DNA from: Bacillota bacterium
GTDB taxonomy: Bacteria; Bacillota; Clostridia; Christensenellales; SZUA-584
Length of the DNA stretch: 58,774 bases
Assembly (NCBI GenBank): GCA_023416745.1
Contig: JAEZHF010000084.1
Location: forward strand, 1-58,774
Reading direction: 5' to 3'
The translations under genes were made by a program, and so were the position numbers. Within the stretch, counting starts at the first letter, position 1, and each line of letters opens with the position of its first letter. Positions 16,923-25,651 of the stretch are shown piece after piece. Below the pieces are notes generated by a model. The model had not been told where the DNA came from and searched no databases. It saw nothing but the letters and a program-made list of their open reading frames with translations.

Positions 16923-19125
16923 CGCCGTCCGCCTTGCGCTTCTGGTTTTTCACGCACTCTGCGTTGGAGCATTTCTTGTAGCTGCTGCCGCCCGACATGC
17001 GCCGCAGCACCATCATGGAGCCGCACGCCTCGCACTTCTCGGCAATGGGCATATCCCACGATACGAAGTCGCACTCCGGATAGCCCTCGCAGCCGTAAAA
17101 CGTCTTTCGTGTCTTGGCGGAGCGCTTTTCCACGATGCGCTTGCCGCACTTGGGGCATGGCGTGTCGATATACTTGACCACCGGCTTGGTATTGCGGCAC
17201 TCGGGGTAACCGGGGCAAGCCAGGAACGGCCCGAACCTCCCGTCCTTGTATACCATCATGCGGCCGCACTTCTCGCACGCCACATCGGATTCCTTCACCG
17301 GCAGCTCCACGCGCTCAATACTCTTGTCCGCTTCCTCTATTGTCTGCTCAAACGGCGTATAGAAATCCTGCAGCAGCTTCTTCCACTGCTTGCCGCCGTT
17401 TTCGATGTCGTCCAGCTTGTTCTCGAGGTCTGCCGTAAACTCAACGTCCACGATATCCGAGAACTTCTGCTTCATCAGGTTGTTGACGATCACGCCCAGC
17501 TCGGTGGGTTTCAAGGCGCGGCCTTCCTTTTCGATGTAGCGCCGCTCCTGTATCGTCGAAATGATGGGGGCATACGTGCTCGGCCTGCCAATTCCCTTCT
17601 CCTCCAGCGCGCGCACCAGCGTCGCCTCGGTATAACGGCTGGGCGGCTGCGTAAAGTTCTGCTTGTGGGTGAGCGTCTTTAAGGGGCACACCTCGCCTTC
17701 CTGGAGTGGCGGAAGCAGGTTGTCCTTGTTGTCTTCGTCGTCGCCGGAAAAACTCGCGGTATAACCCTTGAATATCATGTGGGAGCCGGTCGCGCGGAAC
17801 GTGCAGTCGCCCGCGTCGATATTCACCGCCATCGTCTCGGAGACGGAGGGCGTCATCTGGCTGGCCACAAAGCGCGTGTATATCAGCTTGTAAAGCCGGT
17901 ACTGATCCTTGGACAGTGTGCTCTTCAGCGATTCGGGCGACAGTTCCATGTGCGACGGGCGTATCGCCTCGTGCGCGTCCTGCGCCTTCTGGGACTTTTT
18001 GAAGTAGTTGGGCTTCTCGGGCAGATAGTCCGGCCCGTAGTGTTTGACAATATGCTCGCGCACAGCTGTCAGCGCTTCGTCGGACACACGCGTCGAATCG
18101 GTACGGATATATGTCACCAGACCAACAGGCCCGCTTTCGCCGATCTCCACACCCTCGTACAGCTGCTGGGCCACCAGCATCGTGCGCTTGGCGGTGAACC
18201 CCAGCGCTCCGGCAGCGGACTGCTGCAGATAGCTGGTGGTAAACGGCGGCGCTGCGCTCTTCTTCTTCACGCCTTTCTTGATGGACGTGACGATATAATC
18301 CTTATCCTTCACCGCCTTTAATATCTCGGCGGCTTCTTGGGCGTTATGCAGCTCCTGCTTCTCGCCGTTGCGGCCGTAGTATTTTGCCTCAAACTCCTGC
18401 GAACCGGCAGCGTTTTTCAGCAGCGCGGTGATTGTCCAGTATTCCTCCGGCACGAACGCCGTGATCTCGTCTTCCCGGTCGCAGATGATGCGCACCGCGA
18501 CGGACTGCACGCGTCCGGCAGACAGGCCCTTTTTCACCTTGCGCCACAGCAGCGGCGAGAGCTTGTAACCCACCAGCCGGTCCAGAACGCGCCGTGCCTG
18601 CTGCGCGTCCACCAGGTCGAGGTTCAGCTGCCGCGGATGGCTGATCGCGTTGGTCACCGCGTTTTTGGTAATCTCATTGAACTCGATACGACTCACAGAG
18701 GCCGGCTCCATATCCAGCATCTGAGCGATATGCCACGATATCGCCTCGCCCTCGCGGTCAGGGTCTGTCGCGAGATAGATATGCCGCGCTCCGGTCGCGC
18801 CCGACTTCATTGCGGAAATGACGTCTTTTTTTCCCCGTATCTGGATATATTTCGGTTCGAAATCATGTTCTACGTCCACACCCAGCGTGCTCTTGGGCAA
18901 GTCGCGCACATGCCCGCCGCTGGCCTGCACCTTGTAACCGCTGCCCAAAAACTGGCTGATTGTTTTGGCTTTTGCGGGAGACTCGACTATTACCAGGTCG
19001 TATGCCTTTCTGGAAACAGGCTTCCCGGCTGCCTTTTGCTTCGTGCCGCTTTTCTTTGCCGCTGTGCTGCCTTTTTTCGCCGCGCCCGTTTTTTTGCTGG
19101 TCTTGCTTGCGGTGCTCTTTTGCAT
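16912..19125 (-). CDS. topA: DNA topoisomerase I (type IA)
   Basis: A 737-residue enzyme that relaxes negative supercoils. The TOPRIM domain starts at LVIVESPAKAKTI with the DPDREGEAI acidic motif; the active-site Tyr is in TYIRTDSTRVS; three C-terminal Cys4 zinc fingers follow (CEKCG..CPGYPEC, CPKCG..CEGYPEC, CEACG..CSNAEC). The first ~38 residues are an unusual Lys/Ser/Thr/Ala-rich tail before TOPRIM, probably disordered and DNA-binding. The ATG at 19125 follows GGAGAAAAGT; an upstream in-frame ATG at 19284 would precede most of the likely leader. A strong promoter lies at 19285-19313. Confidence 0.96.
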   Translation of the reverse strand: MQKSTASKTSKKTGAAKKGSTAAKKSGTKQKAAGKPVSRKAYDLVIVESPAKAKTISQFLGSGYKVQASGGHVRDLPKSTLGVDVEHDFEPKYIQIRGKKDVISAMKSGATGARHIYLATDPDREGEAISWHIAQMLDMEPASVSRIEFNEITKNAVTNAISHPRQLNLDLVDAQQARRVLDRLVGYKLSPLLWRKVKKGLSAGRVQSVAVRIICDREDEITAFVPEEYWTITALLKNAAGSQEFEAKYYGRNGEKQELHNAQEAAEILKAVKDKDYIVTSIKKGVKKKSAAPPFTTSYLQQSAAGALGFTAKRTMLVAQQLYEGVEIGESGPVGLVTYIRTDSTRVSDEALTAVREHIVKHYGPDYLPEKPNYFKKSQKAQDAHEAIRPSHMELSPESLKSTLSKDQYRLYKLIYTRFVASQMTPSVSETMAVNIDAGDCTFRATGSHMIFKGYTASFSGDDEDNKDNLLPPLQEGEVCPLKTLTHKQNFTQPPSRYTEATLVRALEEKGIGRPSTYAPIISTIQERRYIEKEGRALKPTELGVIVNNLMKQKFSDIVDVEFTADLENKLDDIENGGKQWKKLLQDFYTPFEQTIEEADKSIERVELPVKESDVACEKCGRMMVYKDGRFGPFLACPGYPECRNTKPVVKYIDTPCPKCGKRIVEKRSAKTRKTFYGCEGYPECDFVSWDMPIAEKCEACGSMMVLRRMSGGSSYKKCSNAECVKNQKRKADGGEE

Positions 19126-19284
19126 ACTTTTCTCCAATGCCTGTGTTATAGGGGGCTTGTAAAAGCCGCTCCTCTTATTATTTCGCCGAAAGTGGTACGT
19201 TACATAAGCCTCAATACCGGCAGTTACCGCTATTTTATGCGGTGACACACCTTTTGAACACATCTTTACGCCCTGCAAGTGCAA

Positions 19285-19313
19285 ATTATATAGAAGGTGA
19301 TGGAAAAAATCAA
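19285..19313 (-). promoter_or_regulatory. Promoter of topA
   Basis: On the minus strand TTGATT (19308-19313) and TATAAT (19285-19290) are 17 bases apart. The transcript would have an untranslated leader of about 150 bases before the ATG at 19125. Confidence 0.75.
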
Positions 19314-19565
19314 GTCCATTCGCCGTACGTTGTTATCCCTGCCCGAAGACGGGATGGCGTTCTGCCTGACTTACAGGTAAAATGAAGTACCGCAGCTCGC
19401 CGCACTGAGTCAAAAATCATCCGGCCGCCCGTTTGGCGCTTATCTGCAAGAGCGCCTGAACCATATTATAACATCATATCCTTTTGTGTTATTTCCTCTG
19501 CAAAGCGCTTTCCCGATAAATCACTGCGGATTTTTTCGACTTTTGTCATAATTTGATACACCGCG
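19314..19565. other. Intergenic stretch between divergent promoters
   Basis: This stretch separates the topA promoter from the gntR promoter. I see only small hairpins (for example GGCGCT ... AGCGCC near 19435-19456) and no convincing gene, terminator or repeat. Confidence 0.4.
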
Positions 19566-19594
19566 TTGACAGAGGCATCCGGTTGGTGTACTGT
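19566..19594 (+). promoter_or_regulatory. Promoter of the GntR-type regulator
   Basis: A consensus TTGACA (19566-19571) is followed after 17 bases by TACTGT (19589-19594), with AT-rich DNA downstream, about 85 bases before the ATG. Confidence 0.55.
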
Positions 19595-19677
19595 CATTAA
19601 TATAAGAATATATACCTTCATTATCACACTGGGTTCGCTGTCAAAGGATATAACGACTTAACAGTCTGGAGCCTGAT

Positions 19678-20472
19678 ATGAATACTGAAAACAAGCCCGC
19701 TTACCTGAAAGTCTATGAAACGCTTAAATCCGCCATCCGGCAGTCTTACGCGCCTGGAGATTTTCTGCCGCCTGAACCGCAATTGGAAGAAGGCTTTGGC
19801 GTCAGCCGCATCACAGTGCGCCGCGCCGTGCAGATGCTGGCTCAGGACGGGTTTGTGTCCGTCCGCCAAGGCCGCGGCACGATGGTAACGGTGCCGGATT
19901 CCGCGCGTGCATCCAATCCCATCACCTCCACCACCGAGATTTTAGTACAGGCGGGATATCACGTAAAGACACTGGATACTCATATCGATACCGTGATCCC
20001 GGATGCGTCGGTACTCAAGAATCTCTGGCTTCCGGAAGACACGCCGGTCACACGGCTGCAACGCATATTTGTGGGAAACGGGCGTCCTTTTTCCATCGTC
20101 ACCAACCACATAAACCCCGTACTTGTGCCCGATCTGCACAAGCACAAGCGTGAGCTGGGCTCTCTCTATCACCTGCTGGAAACGCGATACGGGCTGAGTC
20201 TGGATAACGCGACGGACGACATCGCTGCCGTGGGCGCCAGCATCGAGCAGGCCCGCACGCTGAATATCCCCATCGGCTCACCGCTCATTCACATACGGCG
20301 CATACTCTATTCGCAGAACCGTCCCGTTTCCTGCAGCGACATGCTGGCCGACGCGGCGCGCTGCAAATTCCGCGTATTTCTTTCCGGCCGCCCCGCCTGC
20401 GAGGAACCGGCCGCAGAAAAAAGCGGCGATACCGCCGCCGTATCAGAAGCCGTCGCCGCACTCGCGCCATAA
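19678..20472 (+). CDS. GntR/HutC-family transcriptional regulator
   Basis: A 264-residue DNA-binding regulator. The N-terminal winged helix-turn-helix (residues about 8-70) contains PPEPQLEEGFGVSRITVRRA, typical of GntR; the C-terminal part (about 90-240) is a UTRA ligand-binding domain (PVTRLQRIFVGNGRPFSI, then IRRILYSQNRPV). UTRA proteins usually sense sugars, amino acids or their phosphates. It stands alone between topA and dprA on the opposite strand, so it interrupts the usual dprA-topA neighbourhood and its target cannot be read from context. The C-terminal ~30 residues are Ala/Glu-rich and may be disordered. Confidence 0.9.
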   Translation: MNTENKPAYLKVYETLKSAIRQSYAPGDFLPPEPQLEEGFGVSRITVRRAVQMLAQDGFVSVRQGRGTMVTVPDSARASNPITSTTEILVQAGYHVKTLDTHIDTVIPDASVLKNLWLPEDTPVTRLQRIFVGNGRPFSIVTNHINPVLVPDLHKHKRELGSLYHLLETRYGLSLDNATDDIAAVGASIEQARTLNIPIGSPLIHIRRILYSQNRPVSCSDMLADAARCKFRVFLSGRPACEEPAAEKSGDTAAVSEAVAALAP

Positions 20473-20514
20473 TTTCCTAATGCAATATCTCCGGCAAAAA
20501 AAGAAGCCTTTTAT

Positions 20515-20552
20515 GCAGCGCCCCGGGTCAACCCATTTTACCGCGCCGCTGC
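20515..20552. terminator. Possible bidirectional terminator between convergent genes
   Basis: GCAGCG (20515-20520) and CGCTGC (20547-20552) pair with inner imperfect pairing. T-rich runs flank it in both directions (TTTTATGCGCATTTTTT on plus, and a run of seven T on minus after a gap). Confidence 0.4.
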
Positions 20553-20568
20553 TTTTATGCGCATTTTT

Positions 20569-21645
20569 TCAAACACCAAACCGGCCGCCCGGCAGACGCC
20601 GGCACAGGCCGGACAGCTCCATCATCGTCAGCTCAGCGCTCACCTCACCCGGCGCGCCCTGCACTGCCGCCGCAATGTCCTCAATGCTCATGTCCTCCCG
20701 CCGCAGCAGTTCATAGATACGCTGCTGGAAGAAGTCCATCGGCGGCAGTTCGGCTTCCTCCGTGTCTGTTCCTGTTGTGTTTGCGCCGTAAAAAGCGCGG
20801 ATATCCGCCGCGCCGCGCACCGGATACGCCCCGTTCGTGAGCAGCTCACTGGGCAGTGCGGACGATGCGAGAAAGGGCGGACCCGGCATCGCAAACACGT
20901 CCCGACCAGAACTGATCGCCAGCGACGCCGTGATGGCCGTGCCGCCCTTGATGTCCGACTCCACAACGAACAGTCCCCGGCTAAGTCCCGCAATGATACG
21001 GTTGCGCACCGGGAAATTGGCCGCGTTCGGCCCCGTTCCGGGCGGCAGCTCCGAAATCACCGCGCCCGCCTCCAATATCTGATGATAAAGCGCATCGTTC
21101 TCGGGCGGATAGATCACGTCCACGCCGCAGCCCAGCACGGCCACCGTGGGCGTTTTCGCATCCAGCGCGCCCAGATGCGCCGCCGTATCGATACCGCGCG
21201 CCATGCCCGATACCACCGGCATATTCAGCTCCGCCGCAATCTTGCGCGTGTGCTCAAAGCCGCGCCGCGTGCAGGCCCGTGTGCCCACGATGCCGATGGC
21301 GTCGTCCAGCGCGGGTAACTTTCCCTTCACGAACAGCACAGGCGGCGGCCACGGGATGCCTGCAAGTCTTGCGGGATAGCCTTTATCCAGTCGCGTGATC
21401 ACACCGATATCCTTGGCCGCCAGCTCCGCCAGCAGCTCCGACACCCGCGCATGAGAAGCTGCCACTTTGGCTGCTTTCATCAGTTCGGGCGGCACATCAC
21501 CCGCCTCCGCCTTATCCCCAGCCGCTGCGTCAAAGAAGTTCGCCGCGTTGCCATAGCTTTTCAGCAGCCGGTAGAAAGTCTTCGCGCCCATACCGGGCAG
21601 CGACGCCATCCATATCCAGTATTTTTGCTCTTCGGTAAACGTCAT
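20569..21645 (-). CDS. dprA: DNA-processing protein DprA (Smf)
   Basis: A 358-residue protein that loads RecA on incoming single-stranded DNA during natural transformation. The Rossmann-like core is clear: IGIVGTRACTRRG, VVSGMARGIDTAAHLGAL, AVLGCGVDVIYP, FPVRNRIIAGLSRG and GGTAITASLAISSGRDVFAMPG. The N-terminal helix-hairpin-helix-like region (residues 1-70) and a C-terminal winged-helix-like segment are present. It lies one base after comM, so two DNA-uptake-related genes are adjacent. Confidence 0.95.
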   Translation of the reverse strand: MTFTEEQKYWIWMASLPGMGAKTFYRLLKSYGNAANFFDAAAGDKAEAGDVPPELMKAAKVAASHARVSELLAELAAKDIGVITRLDKGYPARLAGIPWPPPVLFVKGKLPALDDAIGIVGTRACTRRGFEHTRKIAAELNMPVVSGMARGIDTAAHLGALDAKTPTVAVLGCGVDVIYPPENDALYHQILEAGAVISELPPGTGPNAANFPVRNRIIAGLSRGLFVVESDIKGGTAITASLAISSGRDVFAMPGPPFLASSALPSELLTNGAYPVRGAADIRAFYGANTTGTDTEEAELPPMDFFQQRIYELLRREDMSIEDIAAAVQGAPGEVSAELTMMELSGLCRRLPGGRFGV

Positions 21646-21646
21646 C

Positions 21647-23164
21647 CTATCTCCAGTACCGCTCGTCCTGCGTGCGGTATTGCAGCGCCTCGGCCAAGTG
21701 CTTGACGCCGATGTTCTCCGTGCCTTCCAGGTCCGCGATGGTGCGCGCCACCTTGCGCACGCGCGCCATACCTCTGGGGCTCAGGTTCAGCGTCTGATAA
21801 GCCCGCTGCATCAGCTTACCGCAATCGTCGTCCAACGCGCAGTGCGTGTTTAGCTGCTCAGAAGAGAGCGCCGCGTTGGCGTATATGCCCGTTCCCGCGT
21901 ACCGCTGCTGCTGTATGCGCCTTGCGGCATTCACTCGCGCCCGCACCTCCCGGGACGATTCTCCCGGCGTGGCATCCGTCAGCTCGCCGTATGTCACGTT
22001 GTTCATGCCGATGTGCATGTCGATGCGGTCCAGCAGCGGCCCGCTGATGCGCGACAGATACTGCGCAATCTCACGCGGAGAGCAGCGGCATGGCTTGTCG
22101 CTGCCGAAGTGGCCGCACGGGCAGGGGTTCATGGACGCGATCAGCATCACGTTGGCAGGATAGGTCAGCTTGGCGTTGGCGCGCGCAATGGATATCTGCC
22201 TGTCCTCCAGCGGCTGCCGCAGCGCTTCCAGCGTCTGCCGCTTGAACTCGGGCAGCTCGTCCAGAAACAGCACGCCGCCGTGCGCAAGGCTGATCTCGCC
22301 GGGCAGCACGCGCAAACCGCCGCCCGTCAGCGCGGCGGTGGACGTGGTGTGATGCGGGCTGCGAAAAGGACGTGCAGCTGCCAGACCGCCGGAGCTAATG
22401 CCGCACACGGACTGTATCTTGGTGATCTCCATCGCTTCTTCAAATGTGAGTTCGGGAAGTATGCCGGGCACCGCCCGTGCGAGCATCGTCTTGCCGGAGC
22501 CGGGAGGCCCGATGAAAAGAAGGTTGTGTCCACCTGCCGCCGCCACCTCCAGCGCCCTTCGGGCATGCTGTTGGCCGCGGACGTGCGCCATGTCGTGCGC
22601 ACACAGAGAGGACTCGTCCGGATGGTATTCGTGCGTGGGCAGCGGCATTATCGGCTGCTGTCCGTTCAAGTGCGCCGCCAGCTGCGCCAGCGTTTCCACG
22701 GGGTACACCGCAAGACCGCTCACATACGCTGCCTCGTCCGCGTTCACCGCGGAGATGTACAGCTTCCCGACACCCGCTTCTCTGGCGGATATCGCCATGG
22801 GCAGCGCGCCCGCCACGCTCCGCAAATGGCCGTCCAGCGACAGCTCGCCTAAAAATGCGCTCGTCTCATCCGGCTGAGCCATCTGCCCGCTGGCGCAAAG
22901 AAGCCCCGCCGCGATGGCGAGGTCGTATATCGGCCCGTCTTTCTTCAGATCAGCCGGGGCCAGATTGATGGTGATGCGCTGCTGCGGATACGACAGACCT
23001 GAGTTCTTGATAGCGGCGCGAACACGTTCCTTGGATTCGCGCACGGCCGCTCCCGGCAGCCCCACGGTCTCGTAGGCCGGCATGCCAAGTGCGATGTCCG
23101 CTTCCACGATCACCGGATAACCGGAGAGCCCCATCAGGCCGCAGCTGAGTATTTTGGAGAGCAT
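21647..23164 (-). CDS. comM: YifB/ComM-family Mg-chelatase-like AAA+ ATPase
   Basis: A 505-residue AAA+ protein; in naturally transformable bacteria ComM is a helicase aiding branch migration of incoming DNA. The N-terminal ChlI domain (IVEADIALGMPAYETVGLPGAAVRESKERV) is followed by the AAA+ core with Walker A GPPGSGKT and Walker B VLFLDELPEF, and the C-terminal Mg-chelatase domain with the Cys pair of CPCGHFGSDKPCRC. Length is normal. It sits directly before dprA. In Firmicutes this orthologue is often called YifB. Confidence 0.93.
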   Translation of the reverse strand: MLSKILSCGLMGLSGYPVIVEADIALGMPAYETVGLPGAAVRESKERVRAAIKNSGLSYPQQRITINLAPADLKKDGPIYDLAIAAGLLCASGQMAQPDETSAFLGELSLDGHLRSVAGALPMAISAREAGVGKLYISAVNADEAAYVSGLAVYPVETLAQLAAHLNGQQPIMPLPTHEYHPDESSLCAHDMAHVRGQQHARRALEVAAAGGHNLLFIGPPGSGKTMLARAVPGILPELTFEEAMEITKIQSVCGISSGGLAAARPFRSPHHTTSTAALTGGGLRVLPGEISLAHGGVLFLDELPEFKRQTLEALRQPLEDRQISIARANAKLTYPANVMLIASMNPCPCGHFGSDKPCRCSPREIAQYLSRISGPLLDRIDMHIGMNNVTYGELTDATPGESSREVRARVNAARRIQQQRYAGTGIYANAALSSEQLNTHCALDDDCGKLMQRAYQTLNLSPRGMARVRKVARTIADLEGTENIGVKHLAEALQYRTQDERYWR

Positions 23165-23176
23165 TGTCGCCTCGCT

Positions 23177-23677
23177 TTATTCCTTATGCTGTACGGCAGG
23201 CGTGCGCTCGCGGAATACGAGCAGCTTGTTGCCCGCGAAATTGACGATGAAGGAGAATGCCGTCGCGATCAGCTTGGCCCAGAAGTTTGGCAGGCCGTAC
23301 AGTTCGCCCAGTATATAGACCGCCAGCGTATTAACGCCCAGCGACACGAGATTGACAAACACAAACTTTAAGAAATCCGTCGACAGGAACCAGATCCGCC
23401 GCGTACGCGACTGAGCGTCCCCCCGCAGCGACCGCGTAACAGTATACTTTGTAAAGAACCTCAGCTTCATCTTGAACGTCCAGAAACGGTTGAAGATGAA
23501 GCTGTTGACCACGCCGCAGGTATATGAAATGACGTTAGAAATTACCAGTGGCCATCCCAACACCACATTCAGCAGCGACAGTATACCAAAATCAACTGCG
23601 AAGTTGAGCGCGCCCACGCATATGAATTTGACAAAGTGCCAGAAGTTCTTTCTGTATTTGTGATAAAGTTTCCTCAA
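23177..23677 (-). CDS. GtrA-family membrane protein
   Basis: A 166-residue protein with four predicted transmembrane helices and the GtrA signature (FVKFICVGALNFAVDFGILSLL, then FNRFWTFK). GtrA proteins are thought to move or present polyprenyl-phosphate-linked sugars across the membrane, usually with a polyprenyl-phosphate glycosyltransferase. Here it follows two large membrane glycosyltransferase genes on the same strand, which supports a shared role in surface glycosylation. A basic insert (about residues 75-95) separates helices two and three. Confidence 0.88.
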   Translation of the reverse strand: MRKLYHKYRKNFWHFVKFICVGALNFAVDFGILSLLNVVLGWPLVISNVISYTCGVVNSFIFNRFWTFKMKLRFFTKYTVTRSLRGDAQSRTRRIWFLSTDFLKFVFVNLVSLGVNTLAVYILGELYGLPNFWAKLIATAFSFIVNFAGNKLLVFRERTPAVQHKE

Positions 23678-23698
23678 AGCCCTATTAGCGCCTCACTC

Positions 23699-25636
23699 TC
23701 AGTAGAATGGCCACGACGGCAGCCATCGAAGGAAGTGGTCTGAATACCAGCGTGACGCCATCGTACCCGTCGTTACCGGATAGAACATAACGAATAACAC
23801 CAGACACACGCCGAGATAAATGAAAACCGCCTTCTTTCCGTGCTTCGTCCGCTCAATCAGGTATTTCGCCAGCACGCCCATCAGCAGTATCAAAAACGGC
23901 AGCGTCGCAAAATAGTGATAGATAAAAGTTGTGCGCGTGATCAGCACCCACGGGAGGTACTGCGACAGCGCCGCGATGGATAGGAACAGAGTGCGCTGTC
24001 CCAGCCGTCCCTTGCGGATACGGATAACGATCAGCGTGATCACTGCGCCCAAGCCGCCCCACCATACCGCCGGGTTGCCCATCGTGGACATGGACGACAT
24101 ATACCCTTCGGGATAGCCCTGCCCCTGGAACAGGAACACCGGTTTGATATCAAGCGGCCACGACCACCACTGGGACTCGAACGGATGCACGTCGTGCACA
24201 TTGCTGTGATAGTTAAACATGTATTCCTGATTCTGCAGTATGCGCTGGAAGTCGTACGGGTTATCCGCCACCTGCATATACGGTATATACGCCAGGTAGT
24301 AGATGACGAGCGGCACCGCGATAAAGAACAGCACGCACCACAGCAGCGTAACGAACGTTTTGCTCAGATAGCTGCGGCACAGCTCCTCCAGGAATTCGCG
24401 GCGCTCCGCCGGCATTCCGGCACAGCCTTCCTCATCGGCCAGCGTCATCCGCGCGTAGCGGTATTCGTTAAACCTCTTGGCGATCTGTATGCCCAGCACC
24501 ACAGCCAGCCCTGCTCCGGCGTAGATGCATAGCCATTTGGTAGCCGCCCCCAACCCAAACGCCACGCCGGTGAGCGCCAGCGGCAGCAGCGATTTTCTGA
24601 GCGGCTGCCGGTTGTAGTTGGTCTCGGTATACAGGTACATAAAATAGTACATCAGTAAGATGAAGAACACGCTGTAGCTGTCGATGGTCGCGATGCGCGT
24701 TTGCGTATAATGCATGAAATCTAGTGCGAACAGCGCAGTGGGAATGAACGCGAACAGCGGCTTCTTAAACAGCCGCTTGCCGAACAGATACATCAGCGGC
24801 AGCATCAGCACACCAAAAAGCGCACCCATGAAGCGCCAGCCGAACGGGTTCATGCCGAACATACGGATGCCCAGAGACAGCAGCACCTTGCCCAGCGGCG
24901 GATGCGTGATCTCATACGGCGTCAGGCGCTCAATGTTTTCCAGTGCGGTGCGCGCATGGTACACCTCGTCGAAATACATCTCGTTCATGTAATATGTTTC
25001 CGTCGGTATGTGCTGCTGCTCGTCAAACATGTAATCCGGCGTATTACCGCGCGGCGCATCCGGATTCAGGTTGGATACCATCGCAACGGGCAGAGGCAGA
25101 CCGTCCTCATCGCAGAAGCCCATCTCGAGAATACGCAGCGGTCTGCTCTCATCCGGCTCGGCGCTGATCATAATGTACTGCGCTGTGAAAGCATCGGTGC
25201 TGACAAACTGCCATTCGAACATTTCCCGCGTATCGTATTTGATGTCAAGAGGTTCTGAAGTCATGACAGGCGAACCGTTCTCGTCCATGACGGGATTGCC
25301 GTCTTCGTCCAACAAGTCAGCCTGGCGGGTCACATCAGAATAGCCTTCGCCGTCGTTGGAATACGAAAAGGAGAAATTGCCGCTCCCAAGCGAGGTGAAA
25401 TACTTGATCGCCGAAATATCCTGCGGCGTCTCAAATTCAACGACCACCGGGCTGTCATCGAGTGTATAGAAGGTTTTGGGGATATCAAAGGCTCCGAGAT
25501 TGATGAACGCGGTCACCGCATAAAGGAATGTGACGGCAGCCATCACCAGCCAGTCCAGCCGCGTCATCCGCGTGGGCTCGTGCTTATCAAAAAGCCGCCT
25601 CCGGGCGTGCTTATGCCATTCGTTGTTTAAACTCAT
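23699..25636 (-). CDS. PMT-type (GT39) protein O-mannosyltransferase
   Basis: A 645-residue polytopic GT-C enzyme. After one N-terminal transmembrane segment (about 28-48) comes an extracytoplasmic beta-rich insert (about 55-215), then MYFDEVYHARTA, where the Asp-Glu pair is the catalytic signature, and THPPLGKVLLSLGIRMFG, the typical PMT loop. Many further helices follow. Family knowledge: transfers mannose from polyprenyl-phosphate-mannose to Ser/Thr of exported proteins. The extracytoplasmic insert before the Asp-Glu motif is larger than in the short actinobacterial PMTs. Its position next to gtrA and another GT-C gene suggests a glycosylation module inserted in a housekeeping block. Confidence 0.88.
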   Translation of the reverse strand: MSLNNEWHKHARRRLFDKHEPTRMTRLDWLVMAAVTFLYAVTAFINLGAFDIPKTFYTLDDSPVVVEFETPQDISAIKYFTSLGSGNFSFSYSNDGEGYSDVTRQADLLDEDGNPVMDENGSPVMTSEPLDIKYDTREMFEWQFVSTDAFTAQYIMISAEPDESRPLRILEMGFCDEDGLPLPVAMVSNLNPDAPRGNTPDYMFDEQQHIPTETYYMNEMYFDEVYHARTALENIERLTPYEITHPPLGKVLLSLGIRMFGMNPFGWRFMGALFGVLMLPLMYLFGKRLFKKPLFAFIPTALFALDFMHYTQTRIATIDSYSVFFILLMYYFMYLYTETNYNRQPLRKSLLPLALTGVAFGLGAATKWLCIYAGAGLAVVLGIQIAKRFNEYRYARMTLADEEGCAGMPAERREFLEELCRSYLSKTFVTLLWCVLFFIAVPLVIYYLAYIPYMQVADNPYDFQRILQNQEYMFNYHSNVHDVHPFESQWWSWPLDIKPVFLFQGQGYPEGYMSSMSTMGNPAVWWGGLGAVITLIVIRIRKGRLGQRTLFLSIAALSQYLPWVLITRTTFIYHYFATLPFLILLMGVLAKYLIERTKHGKKAVFIYLGVCLVLFVMFYPVTTGTMASRWYSDHFLRWLPSWPFY

Positions 25637-25651
25637 TCTTTATCCTCTTGT

